A stretch of 64,000 nucleotides of DNA, from NCBI GenBank assembly GCA_963851105.1, contig CAWKNP010000007.1, positions 62,001 to 126,000 of the forward strand, in the 5' to 3' direction. This DNA is from DATARN01 sp963851105 (GTDB taxonomy: Bacteria > Actinomycetota > Acidimicrobiia > Acidimicrobiales > Palsa-688). Numbering within the stretch: position 1 is the stretch's first letter; each line of letters starts with the position of its first letter. Made by a program: the position numbers and the translations under genes. The notes beneath the pieces were generated by a model. The model did not search any database. It had not been told where the DNA came from and was given only the letters and a program-made list of their open reading frames with translations. Shown here in pieces: positions 57,390 to 64,000 of this stretch.

Positions 57390-58312
57390 TCACTCGGCGC
57401 GCCGGGCGTCGAAAGCCGCCAGTATCGACGCCGCGACCCGATGCGGCTGCTCCAGGGGGCCGAAGTGACCCAGGTCGTCGTCGATCTCTACGGTCGCGTC
57501 ACCGGCGAGGCGGGCCGCCACCGCGGAGACGGCGTCGCGGCCGAACTGGGCGCGCCCCCGCCTGCGGCCAGCGTGACCGGACAGCGGACCTGGTCGAGGT
57601 GCTGGTACGCCTGGCTGTACGGCGCCTGCTGGTAGATCCGGGCCTCGTCCTCCGGTTCGCACGCCAGCGCGACGGTCCCGTCGGCCAAGTCGTGAAAGCC
57701 CCACTCGACGTATGCGGCCAGGGCCGCAGGATCGAATGCCGCGAATGTCGACTTGGCGGCATAGTTGGCCAGGGCCGCGGCTCGCGACGCGAAGATCGGG
57801 CGCCGCCGGCGGGCCCCCGCGGCCAAGGCGTCGCCGCTGGGTGACTCGGCCCAAAAATCGGATGTCGCCACGACCGGCTCGTAGCAGTACAGGGCCTCGA
57901 AGGTGCCGGGCGCCGCTTCCTCGGCCAGGAGAACGGCCGCGCCGCCACAGGAATGACCCACCGCCCGGGGCCGAACGCCGGCGCCGTCGATCCCGTCGCC
58001 CCGGCCCGGCCAGGCGGTCGTCGCGGCCGCGACCACGGCCAGGACATCGAGGCCGAAACCGTTCCAGTCGTAGTGGCCGCCAGGCGCCTTGCCCGACTGC
58101 CCATGGCCCCGGGCGTCGAACGCAATGCAGTGGTAGCGATCCCGCAAGTGCACGGCCACCGGCAGCCAGGTCCGGCCGTGGAAGCCGGTGGCGTGGGCCA
58201 GGACCAGCAACGGTCCGTCGCCGCCCAGGTCATAGGTGGTGATCGTCACCCCGTCGGCGGTCTCGGCCGGCGGGCCCGCCAAGTTATCCGCCATCATGTC
58301 TGTCGCCGCCAC
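57390..58312 (-). pseudogene. Alpha/beta hydrolase, broken by a one-base shift
   Basis: The 5' part, 58312 down to about 57560, codes an alpha/beta hydrolase (VLAHATGFHGRTWLPVA, FDARGHGQSGKAPGG, nucleophile GHSCGG) that then runs into a GC-rich tail and stops at 57488. The family C-terminus with the catalytic His (DDDLGHFGPLEQPHRVAAS) is in the next frame, ending at 57390. Adding one G to the five-G run (C run at 57555-57559) restores VTLAAGGGRAQFGRDAVSAV and one continuous protein of about 307 residues. So this is a homopolymer sequencing error or a true frameshift. Start ATG 58312. Confidence 0.8.
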
Positions 58313-58432
58313 AGGTAGACGCTACCGCTGGGCGGCGCCAATCATCCCGGCGGTAGGGTCGCGCCCATCGAGGCCTCTGACGCCGTCCTGGCTGCCAACC
58401 GCCGGTTCTACGAGGCCTTCGAAGCCCGGAAC

Positions 58433-58807
58433 ATGGATGCCATGTCTGACCTCTGGGAGCGTTCTCCCCGTTCGACCTGTACCCATCCCGGGTGGGCGAC
58501 GCTGCGGGGATGGGGTCCCATCGCGGCCTCGTTCTTCGCCCTGTTCCAGGGCCCCCGGCAGATGCAGTTCGTCCTGACCGAGGAACGGGCCCATGTCGTG
58601 GGCGCCATGGCGTGGGTGTCGGTCGACGAGAACCTCCTCGGCGACCAGAGCGGAGCGACCATCGCAGCGGTCAACATCTTCGTCCGCGTCGGCGGCCCTG
58701 AGAACCAGTCCCCGGAAAGCGACGGTCCCGACGGATGGCGGATCGTCTGCCACCACGGCTCCGCGGTGAGCCACTCGATCATGCGTGAGGGCCCTGCGGG
58801 CCGTTAG
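58433..58807 (+). CDS. SnoaL-like/NTF2-fold protein
   Basis: 124 residues from ATG 58433, but the same frame continues upstream to about 58367 as EASDAVLAANRRFYEAFEAR, the usual first helix of this fold (helix before the MDAMSDLW segment), without an ATG, GTG or TTG at its start. SCTHPGWATLRGWGPIAASF, VGAMAWVSVDENLL and WRIVCHHGSAVSH are typical of the NTF2-like family that binds small ligands. The real start may be a rare codon (for example CTG 58388 or ATC 58367) or the sequence may carry an error. Confidence 0.65.
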   Translation: MDAMSDLWERSPRSTCTHPGWATLRGWGPIAASFFALFQGPRQMQFVLTEERAHVVGAMAWVSVDENLLGDQSGATIAAVNIFVRVGGPENQSPESDGPDGWRIVCHHGSAVSHSIMREGPAGR

Positions 58808-58808
58808 C

Positions 58809-59759
58809 TCACCGGCCTCCCCCGGCGTCGACCAGCGAGGCCAGGGTCAGGGCGTTGTCCACCGCGTCGCCGCGCCAGGTGTTGTCCATGATCACATGGA
58901 CCTCGGTCGTGGCGGCGGCCAGTTCGGTCACCCGCAAGGCGGCGTCGACCAGCTCGGGGTCGCTGTAGCGGTACGGCCACGGCCACGGGTCGTCCTCGAC
59001 GGCCCGCCGGCCTACGAACCGGACGACTGCCATATCGGTGGTCGCGGCCATGACGGGCGGCATGGCTCGAGGGCCCGCCAGGGGACCATCGGTGCAGACG
59101 AAACCGAGGTCGTTGGCCTCCAGCCATTCGAGGGTGTCCTCGCATTGCGCGCCGACCAGCCATTTCGGGCTGCGGAAGTCCACCGCCACCCGGTAGTCCG
59201 CCAGCTGGGCGCGCGCCGCCGCCAGGGTGGCCCGGCTCTCGACCTTGGGGGTGAACCACGACGGGTACTGCAGGATCACCACACCAAGGCGCCCGGTGGC
59301 GTGCAGCGGGCGAAGGGCGTGGTCGAAGCGCCGCCAGCACTCCTGCAACCCGTCGCCGCTCACGTGGCCGGCGTAGAGCCGCCGCCGGTTGCGGGTCTCG
59401 GGCCGGACCTCGTCCTGGAGGTCTTCCCAAAGGGAGTCGGGCAGCGTCGGCGCCTCGGTCAGCAACGACCACGCCTTCACGTCGAAACAGAACCCCTCCG
59501 GTGTCCTCGCCACCCACTGGCGGGCCAGGTCGGGTGTCGGGGGGAACCGGTAGGTGGTGGCGATCTCGGCCAGGGGCATGCGGCTGCAGTAGAACGCCAG
59601 CCGCTCGCGAGCGGTCATCGTCTTTCGGGGATAGAAGCCGCCGTCGCGAACCAGGCCCTGGTCCGCCCACGACGACGTGCCCCACCGCAAACGGCTGCCC
59701 TCGATCGGGATCGGTGGCGCCACCAGGTCGGATTGCAGGGTGAGGAGCGTTTCCGTCAT
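58809..59759 (-). CDS. DUF72 domain protein (YecE-like)
   Basis: A 316-residue protein: LRWGTSSWADQGLVRDGGFY, then the TIM-barrel strands IATTYRFPPTPDLARQWVAR, FCFDVKAWSLLTEAP, VVILQYPSWFTPK, YRVAVDFRSPKWLV and VVRFVGRR. DUF72 members have no clear enzyme role. It is convergent with the SnoaL-like gene (one base apart) and divergent from the RsbW-like gene. Confidence 0.9.
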   Translation of the reverse strand: MTETLLTLQSDLVAPPIPIEGSRLRWGTSSWADQGLVRDGGFYPRKTMTARERLAFYCSRMPLAEIATTYRFPPTPDLARQWVARTPEGFCFDVKAWSLLTEAPTLPDSLWEDLQDEVRPETRNRRRLYAGHVSGDGLQECWRRFDHALRPLHATGRLGVVILQYPSWFTPKVESRATLAAARAQLADYRVAVDFRSPKWLVGAQCEDTLEWLEANDLGFVCTDGPLAGPRAMPPVMAATTDMAVVRFVGRRAVEDDPWPWPYRYSDPELVDAALRVTELAAATTEVHVIMDNTWRGDAVDNALTLASLVDAGGGR

Positions 59760-59806
59760 TCCGGTGCCGGGAAGAAGGTGGGTGTGCGGCGGAGGGACAA
59801 AGGGCG

Positions 59807-60235
59807 ATGCAACTGGCTCTTGACCTGAGCCTTCCCGCTGACAAGAAGTTGTTGGCGGTGACGCGGCAAGTCGTGCGACTGTACCTCCGGGAATTCGGGA
59901 TGCCAGGCGATGTCATCGATGATGTCGTGCTGGCGATGGATGAAGCCTGCAGCAACGTCGTGGAGCACGCCTTTCCCGAGCGCGCCGACAACAATTACCG
60001 TCTGCGCGCCGACCTCCGCGCCGGCAAGATCCTCATCGAGGTGCTCGACGATGGGATCGGTTTCGACGCCATGGCCAAACCCCGGTCCCGACCGGACGAG
60101 GGCTCGCTGGCCACAGGGGGACGAGGCCTCGAAGTCATGCGCCGACTCATGACCACCGTCGAGGTAGAGTCCCCGACCGCGACTGGCGGGACCCGCCTCC
60201 GGCTGGTCAGAGTGCTTCCACCGACTGGCCACTAG
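59807..60235 (+). CDS. RsbW/anti-sigma-type serine kinase (HATPase)
   Basis: A 142-residue single HATPase_c domain: VVLAMDEACSNVVEHAFPER (N box), DDGIGFDAMAKPRSRPD (G1) and GGRGLEVMRRLMTTVEVES (G2). It resembles RsbW/SpoIIAB switch kinases that bind a sigma factor or phosphorylate an anti-anti-sigma protein. No cognate STAS gene or sigma factor is adjacent. It precedes malQ by 25 bases on the same strand. Confidence 0.88.
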   Translation: MQLALDLSLPADKKLLAVTRQVVRLYLREFGMPGDVIDDVVLAMDEACSNVVEHAFPERADNNYRLRADLRAGKILIEVLDDGIGFDAMAKPRSRPDEGSLATGGRGLEVMRRLMTTVEVESPTATGGTRLRLVRVLPPTGH

Positions 60236-60260
60236 GACGGACGCCATCGATTCAGAGCGT

Positions 60261-62135
60261 ATGCCCGATGATGACGACGCGGCGCGATGGGGTATCGCTC
60301 CCGGCTACCACGACGTGGCCGAGGTGTGGCATGAAGCCCCGCGGGCAACGATCAGGGCTCTCCTCGATGTCATGGGCGCCAACCGCGACCATCCTCCCCC
60401 GGGTTCCGCCCTTATCGCGGCGCCGGGGAGGCCCCATCCGACGCTGCCCCGGGGCAGCTTGCGCCTCGAGGACGGCACGACGATGGCGGTCGACGGCGAG
60501 ATCCCCTTCGACCTCCCCCTCGGCTACCACCGCTTCGTGGCCGACGACGGCGCCGAGAAGGACCTAATCGTCAGCCCGGGCCGCTGCTTCCTGCCCGACG
60601 ACCTGCTCGCCTGGGGGTGGGCCGCCCAGCTGTACGCCAGCCGGTCCCACGCCAGCTGGGGCATGGGGGACCTCGCCGACCTCCGCCGCATCGGGGAGTG
60701 GTCAGCGGCGAAAGGGGCCCGGATCACTCTGGTCAACCCGCTCCACGCCGCCCTGCCGGTGGGCCGGCAGCAGGCGAGCCCGTACTTCGCCAGCAGCCGC
60801 TGCTTCCGCAACCCGCTGTACCTGCGCATCGAGGAGCTCCCTGGGGCCGACCAGCTTCCCGACCTGGCCGAGCTGGCGGCCAGCGGCCGGGCGCTCAACG
60901 CGAACCGCCGTATCGACCGCGATGCGGTGTGGGAACTCAAGTCGCGGGCGTTGGAAGCATTGTTCGCCCGCTTCTCCGGGGATCGGGACTTCGATCGCTA
61001 TCGGGAAAAGCAGGGCCAATCACTACGGCAGTATGCGACCTTCTGTGCCTTGAGCGAGCGCTACGGCTTGCCCTGGGAAAAATGGCCGGACGAAGTCCGT
61101 CGCCCCGATGGGCCCGGAATCGAGTTGTTTGCCACCGAGGCCGTCGGGTCCCGAAGGATTCGCTACCACGAGTGGCTTCAGTGGCGGCTCGACCAGCAAC
61201 TCCGCGCCGCCAGCGGCGTCATCGGGCTGGTACAGGATCTGGCCATCGGCGCCGACGCGGGCGGCGCCGACGCCTGGCGCTGGCAGGACTGCATGGCCCT
61301 CGGCGTGCGGGTGGGGGCGCCCCCCGACGAGTTCAACACCGCCGGCCAGGACTGGGGCCTGCCCCCGTTCGATCCCTGGAAGCTCCGCGCCGGCGGGTAC
61401 CGGCCGTTCGTCGAGCTGGCGCGAGCCGGCATGCTGGCGGGCGGCGGCATGCGATTCGACCACGTCATGGGCCTGTTCCGGCTGTACTGGATCCCGGTGG
61501 GCGCGTCGGCCGCGGAAGGCGCCTACGTCGCCTACCCGTACCGCGATCTGCTCGACATCTTGGCCTTGGAGAGCCACCGGGCCCAGGCATTGGTGGTCGG
61601 CGAAGATCTCGGGACGGTCGAAAAGTCGTTCCGCACCGAGTTGGCGGCGCGCGCCGTTCTCTCGTACCGGTTGGTCTATTTCGAGGACACCCCGCCGGGC
61701 AGCGGGGACTGGCCCCGCCAGGCGCTGGCGGCGGCAACGACCCACGACCTGCCGACAGTGGCGGGATTGTGGACCGGCAGCGATGTCGCGGCCCGCCTCA
61801 AGAACGGCGTGCCGACCAACGAAGCGGCCGAAGCCGCCCTCCGGGCCAAGATTCGGCGTTGGATCGACGCCACCGACGAGGACCTGTCGCCGGCCGAAGC
61901 CGTCCGGCGGGTCTATGGCCTGCTCGGCGCGGCTCCGTGCGCGCTGGTGACCGCCACCCTTGACGACGCCCTCGCCGTCGAGGAACGCCCCAATATGCCG
62001 GGCACGGTCGACGAATGGCCCAACTGGTGCATCGCGCTGCCCCACACCCTCGACGAGATCGAGGCGTGCCCGCTGGCCGAGGCCATCGCCGCGACCCTCA
62101 GCGGGCGGGGCGAATCGCCTTCAGGGAGTACATAA
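60261..62135 (+). CDS. malQ: 4-alpha-glucanotransferase (GH77)
   Basis: A 624-residue GH77 amylomaltase-type enzyme that moves maltodextrin segments. YASRSHASWGMGDLADLRRI and LHAALPVGRQQASPYFASSR are early conserved blocks; GMRFDHVMGLFRLYW holds the nucleophile Asp, VVGEDLGTVEKSF the general-acid Glu, and TTHDLPTVAGLW the third acidic residue. The first 110 residues form the extra N-terminal domain of actinobacterial MalQ. Its 3' end overlaps the convergent methyltransferase gene by 38 bases. Confidence 0.93.
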   Translation: MPDDDDAARWGIAPGYHDVAEVWHEAPRATIRALLDVMGANRDHPPPGSALIAAPGRPHPTLPRGSLRLEDGTTMAVDGEIPFDLPLGYHRFVADDGAEKDLIVSPGRCFLPDDLLAWGWAAQLYASRSHASWGMGDLADLRRIGEWSAAKGARITLVNPLHAALPVGRQQASPYFASSRCFRNPLYLRIEELPGADQLPDLAELAASGRALNANRRIDRDAVWELKSRALEALFARFSGDRDFDRYREKQGQSLRQYATFCALSERYGLPWEKWPDEVRRPDGPGIELFATEAVGSRRIRYHEWLQWRLDQQLRAASGVIGLVQDLAIGADAGGADAWRWQDCMALGVRVGAPPDEFNTAGQDWGLPPFDPWKLRAGGYRPFVELARAGMLAGGGMRFDHVMGLFRLYWIPVGASAAEGAYVAYPYRDLLDILALESHRAQALVVGEDLGTVEKSFRTELAARAVLSYRLVYFEDTPPGSGDWPRQALAAATTHDLPTVAGLWTGSDVAARLKNGVPTNEAAEAALRAKIRRWIDATDEDLSPAEAVRRVYGLLGAAPCALVTATLDDALAVEERPNMPGTVDEWPNWCIALPHTLDEIEACPLAEAIAATLSGRGESPSGST

Positions 62136-62913
62136 GCGGCAGGCTGCCCGGTCCCGGCCAGGTGCGGCCGCGCCGGCCCGCCCTCTCGACCAGGTAGCGC
62201 GTCCCGGGGTTGAGCGTGAAGTCCCACTCGTGGAACAGCTCGATCTGCAAACCGGCCCCGATCAGGGCGGTGAGGACCCGGCTGATGGGATGCTGCCATT
62301 CGTAGCTCACGTTGTGAATGGTGGCCAGTGTCGCGTCGACGTAGCTCCCCGGCTCGTCATAGATGAGGGGCTCGGTCGAGAAGTAGTCACGGACCGGGAC
62401 CGGCTCGTCGTGCCCGAGCACGTCGGCGACGGGGTGAAACTCGCACAGGTACACGAAGCCACCGGGCGCCAGCAGGTCCCGAACCACCTCAGCCCAGCGG
62501 CCAAGGTCCGGCAACCACAGCAGCGCCCCTTTTCCCGTATACACCACGTCGAAGGCCTCGCTGCCGAGGACGTCGGGGGCGTGGTAGACGTCGCCGAGCA
62601 CGAAGCGGGCCCGGTCGTCGAGGCGGAGCTCAGCGGCGAGATCGGCGGCCGCGGCGACGGCGGGAGCGGAGAAATCGAGCCCGGTCACCGTGACCGTGGG
62701 GTGGAGGCGGGCGATGTCGAGGGTGTCGAGGCCGAAATGGCACTGCAGGTGGACGAGGCGCCGGCCGTCGAGAGGCCCCAGCTCGTCGACCTCGTCGGCC
62801 AGCACAGTGGGCCGGCCCCCTTTGAAGGCTTCGACGTTGTAGAAATCGGAGCTGACGTGCAGGGGGACCCGCTCGTCCCACAGTTCCCGATTGGTCGTCA
62901 GCCAGTCACTCAC
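62098..62913 (-). CDS. Class I SAM-dependent methyltransferase
   Basis: A 271-residue methyltransferase. RRLVHLQCHFGLDTLDIARL is motif I (SAM binding), TVTGLDFSAPAVAAAADLA motif II, and FDVVYTGKGALLWLPDLGRW motif IV-like, with LLAPGGFVYLCEFHPVADVL. The N-terminal NRELWDERVPLHVSSDFYN is typical of the group often annotated as a ubiquinone/arsenite-type methyltransferase; substrate unknown. GTG 62913 is used as start; the long open frame upstream runs antisense to the ligase gene. Confidence 0.85.
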   Translation of the reverse strand: MSDWLTTNRELWDERVPLHVSSDFYNVEAFKGGRPTVLADEVDELGPLDGRRLVHLQCHFGLDTLDIARLHPTVTVTGLDFSAPAVAAAADLAAELRLDDRARFVLGDVYHAPDVLGSEAFDVVYTGKGALLWLPDLGRWAEVVRDLLAPGGFVYLCEFHPVADVLGHDEPVPVRDYFSTEPLIYDEPGSYVDATLATIHNVSYEWQHPISRVLTALIGAGLQIELFHEWDFTLNPGTRYLVERAGRRGRTWPGPGSLPLMYSLKAIRPAR

Positions 62914-62925
62914 CTTCCGTAGGGT

Positions 62926-64000
62926 ATGGCGGTGGACCTGCCTGTGATGCCACCCGTGGCGCCGATGTTGGCCAAGCTGACCCGGGACCTGCCGGTCGGC
63001 CCCTTCCTTTATGAGCCCAAATGGGACGGGTTCCGCTGCATCGTGTTCCGCGACGGCGACGAAGTGGAGCTGGGCAGCCGCAACGAGCGCCCGCTGACGA
63101 GGTATTTCCCCGATGTCGTGGCCGCCGTGCGCCGGGACTTCCCGCCGCGGTGCGTGGTCGACGGCGAGATCGTGATCGCCGGGGCGGACGGGCTCGAATT
63201 CGACGCCCTGCAACAGCGAATCCATCCCGCGGACAGCCGGGTCAAGATGCTGGCCGACAAGACCCCGGCGTCGTTCGTCGCTTTCGACCTGCTCGCCCTG
63301 GGCGACATGGACCTGCGCGAAGAGGGTTTCGCCGCCCGGCGCGAGGCCCTGGTGGCGGCCTTCGGGGCGCGGCCACCCTCGAGTTCGGTGCACGTCACCC
63401 CGGCGACGTCTGATCCTGCGGTCGCCGCCGACTGGTTCCAGCGCTTCGAGGGGGCCGGCCTCGATGGTGTGGTCGCCAAGGGCGTCGCCCTCCCCTACCG
63501 GGAGGATCAGCGGGTGATGCTCAAGGTCAAGCACGAGCGCACCGCCGAGTTCGTGGTGGCCGGATTCCGCTGGTACAAAGGCGGCGAGGGCGTTGGCTCG
63601 CTGATGCTCGGGCTGTACGACTCCGGCGGCGACTTGCACCATGTCGGGGTCATCGGCGCCTTCCCAGCCGACCAGCGCAAGACGCTGGTGTCCGAGCTGG
63701 AGCCGTACCGCGCCGGTGCCCAGGACAGCCACCCGTGGGGGGACTGGGCGCAGTGGGCGGCGGCCGGTTCGGGCGGCGGTCCGGGGGAGCGCCAGCGCCT
63801 GCCGGGCGGCCAGAGCCGTTGGAACGCCACCAAGGACATGTCGTTCGAACCCGTCCGGCCGGAACTGGTGGTCGAGGCGGCCTACGAGCACCTGCAGGGG
63901 CCGCGGCTGCGGCACACGGCGCGTTTTCGGCGCTGGCGGCCCGATCGCGACCCGTTGAGCTGCACCTACGAGCAGATGGAGACCGCGGTACCCATGGAGC
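62926..64000 (+). CDS. ligC: ATP-dependent DNA ligase, LigC type (3' end off window)
   Basis: At least 358 residues are visible and the frame is still open at the end of the window. The start LPVMPPVAPMLAKLTRDLP is the LigC N-terminus; YEPKWDGFRCIVFRDGDEV has the adenylated Lys32, followed by ELGSRNERPLTRYFPD, VVDGEIVIAG, FDLLALGDMDLREE and GLDGVVAKGVALPYREDQRV with LKVKHERTAEFVVAGF. All motifs look active, unlike the ligase-like domain at 33.2 kb. LigC serves as a non-NHEJ repair ligase in mycobacteria. ATG 62926 is 12 bases from the divergent methyltransferase start. Confidence 0.92.
   Translation, partial: MAVDLPVMPPVAPMLAKLTRDLPVGPFLYEPKWDGFRCIVFRDGDEVELGSRNERPLTRYFPDVVAAVRRDFPPRCVVDGEIVIAGADGLEFDALQQRIHPADSRVKMLADKTPASFVAFDLLALGDMDLREEGFAARREALVAAFGARPPSSSVHVTPATSDPAVAADWFQRFEGAGLDGVVAKGVALPYREDQRVMLKVKHERTAEFVVAGFRWYKGGEGVGSLMLGLYDSGGDLHHVGVIGAFPADQRKTLVSELEPYRAGAQDSHPWGDWAQWAAAGSGGGPGERQRLPGGQSRWNATKDMSFEPVRPELVVEAAYEHLQGPRLRHTARFRRWRPDRDPLSCTYEQMETAVPME

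Noticed and set aside
62914..63915. Upstream extension of the methyltransferase frame
   Set aside because: It lies antisense to the LigC gene, which has complete motifs; the methyltransferase begins at 62913.

Overview
The window is 64 kb of GC-rich, densely packed, monocistronic-to-short-operon DNA of an actinobacterial type, most plausibly an uncultured Acidimicrobiia-like member of Actinomycetota. The pointers are a mycothiol conjugate amidase (Mca), a coenzyme F420 biosynthesis guanylyltransferase (CofC/FbiD), an imuA'-imuB-dnaE2 mutasome with GAAC-N4-GTTC LexA boxes, a histone-like HU with a lysine/alanine tail, ANTAR regulators, a PknB-type kinase, an RskA-type anti-sigma factor and a LigC-type ligase. 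GTG starts and 4-base ATGA/GTGA stop-start overlaps are frequent. There is no rRNA, tRNA, CRISPR array, prophage or insertion sequence that I can see; no gap between genes exceeds about 205 bases.

Layout. 1-4.2 kb: end of one GAF/ANTAR regulator, a second full one, a metal-binding-lipoprotein-like gene without its usual histidines, an acyl-CoA synthetase overlapping a secreted GH25-like protein. 4.2-9.6 kb: a leftward pair (a GT28-like glycolipid glycosyltransferase carrying a membrane segment and a degenerate deacetylase-like tail, then a real NodB deacetylase) divergent from a DUF2127 membrane protein and a second acyl-CoA synthetase. 9.6-21.6 kb: housekeeping genes, namely a GH63-type glucosidase, Lon protease with a strong terminator, HU, a PIG-L deacetylase with CofC, GpsA, an unusual RpiB-SelD fusion, RNase HII, an acyl-CoA dehydrogenase. 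21.6-31 kb: MarR plus a single-chain heterodimer-type ABC exporter, two SGNH hydrolases, and a leftward three-gene operon (AI-2E permease, LOR/SDH-type ornithine cyclodeaminase, arginine dihydrolase-like protein) that looks like a split version of cyanobacterial AgrE/ArgZ.

31-42 kb: a MarR-MFS operon, a phosphoesterase fused to a dead DNA ligase domain, and the SOS mutasome. imuA' contains an 18-bp perfect palindrome in frame, and dnaE2 contains a second palindromic insert plus three tandem 54-bp repeats. An orphan soluble VirD4/TraG-like ATPase follows. 42-53 kb: acylphosphatase, a diiron ferritin-like protein, a GYGPP-repeat membrane protein, a lipoprotein, Mca, an SCP2 protein, an ECF sigma/RskA anti-sigma pair facing two exported ferritin-like proteins, a ChbG-type deacetylase, and a phosphodiester glycosidase-like membrane protein. 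53-64 kb: a receptor Ser/Thr kinase, a DsbA-like protein, PAP2 phosphatase, RecB-like nuclease, an alpha/beta hydrolase broken by a one-base shift, DUF72, an RsbW-like kinase, 4-alpha-glucanotransferase, a methyltransferase and a LigC-type ATP-dependent ligase running off the end.

The most interesting points are architectures rather than a clear new system: RpiB-SelD, phosphoesterase-pseudoligase, glycosyltransferase-pseudodeacetylase, the split arginine dihydrolase/cyclodeaminase operon, and palindromic elements and repeats carried in frame inside mutasome genes. All family calls rest on reading motifs by eye; no database search was possible.
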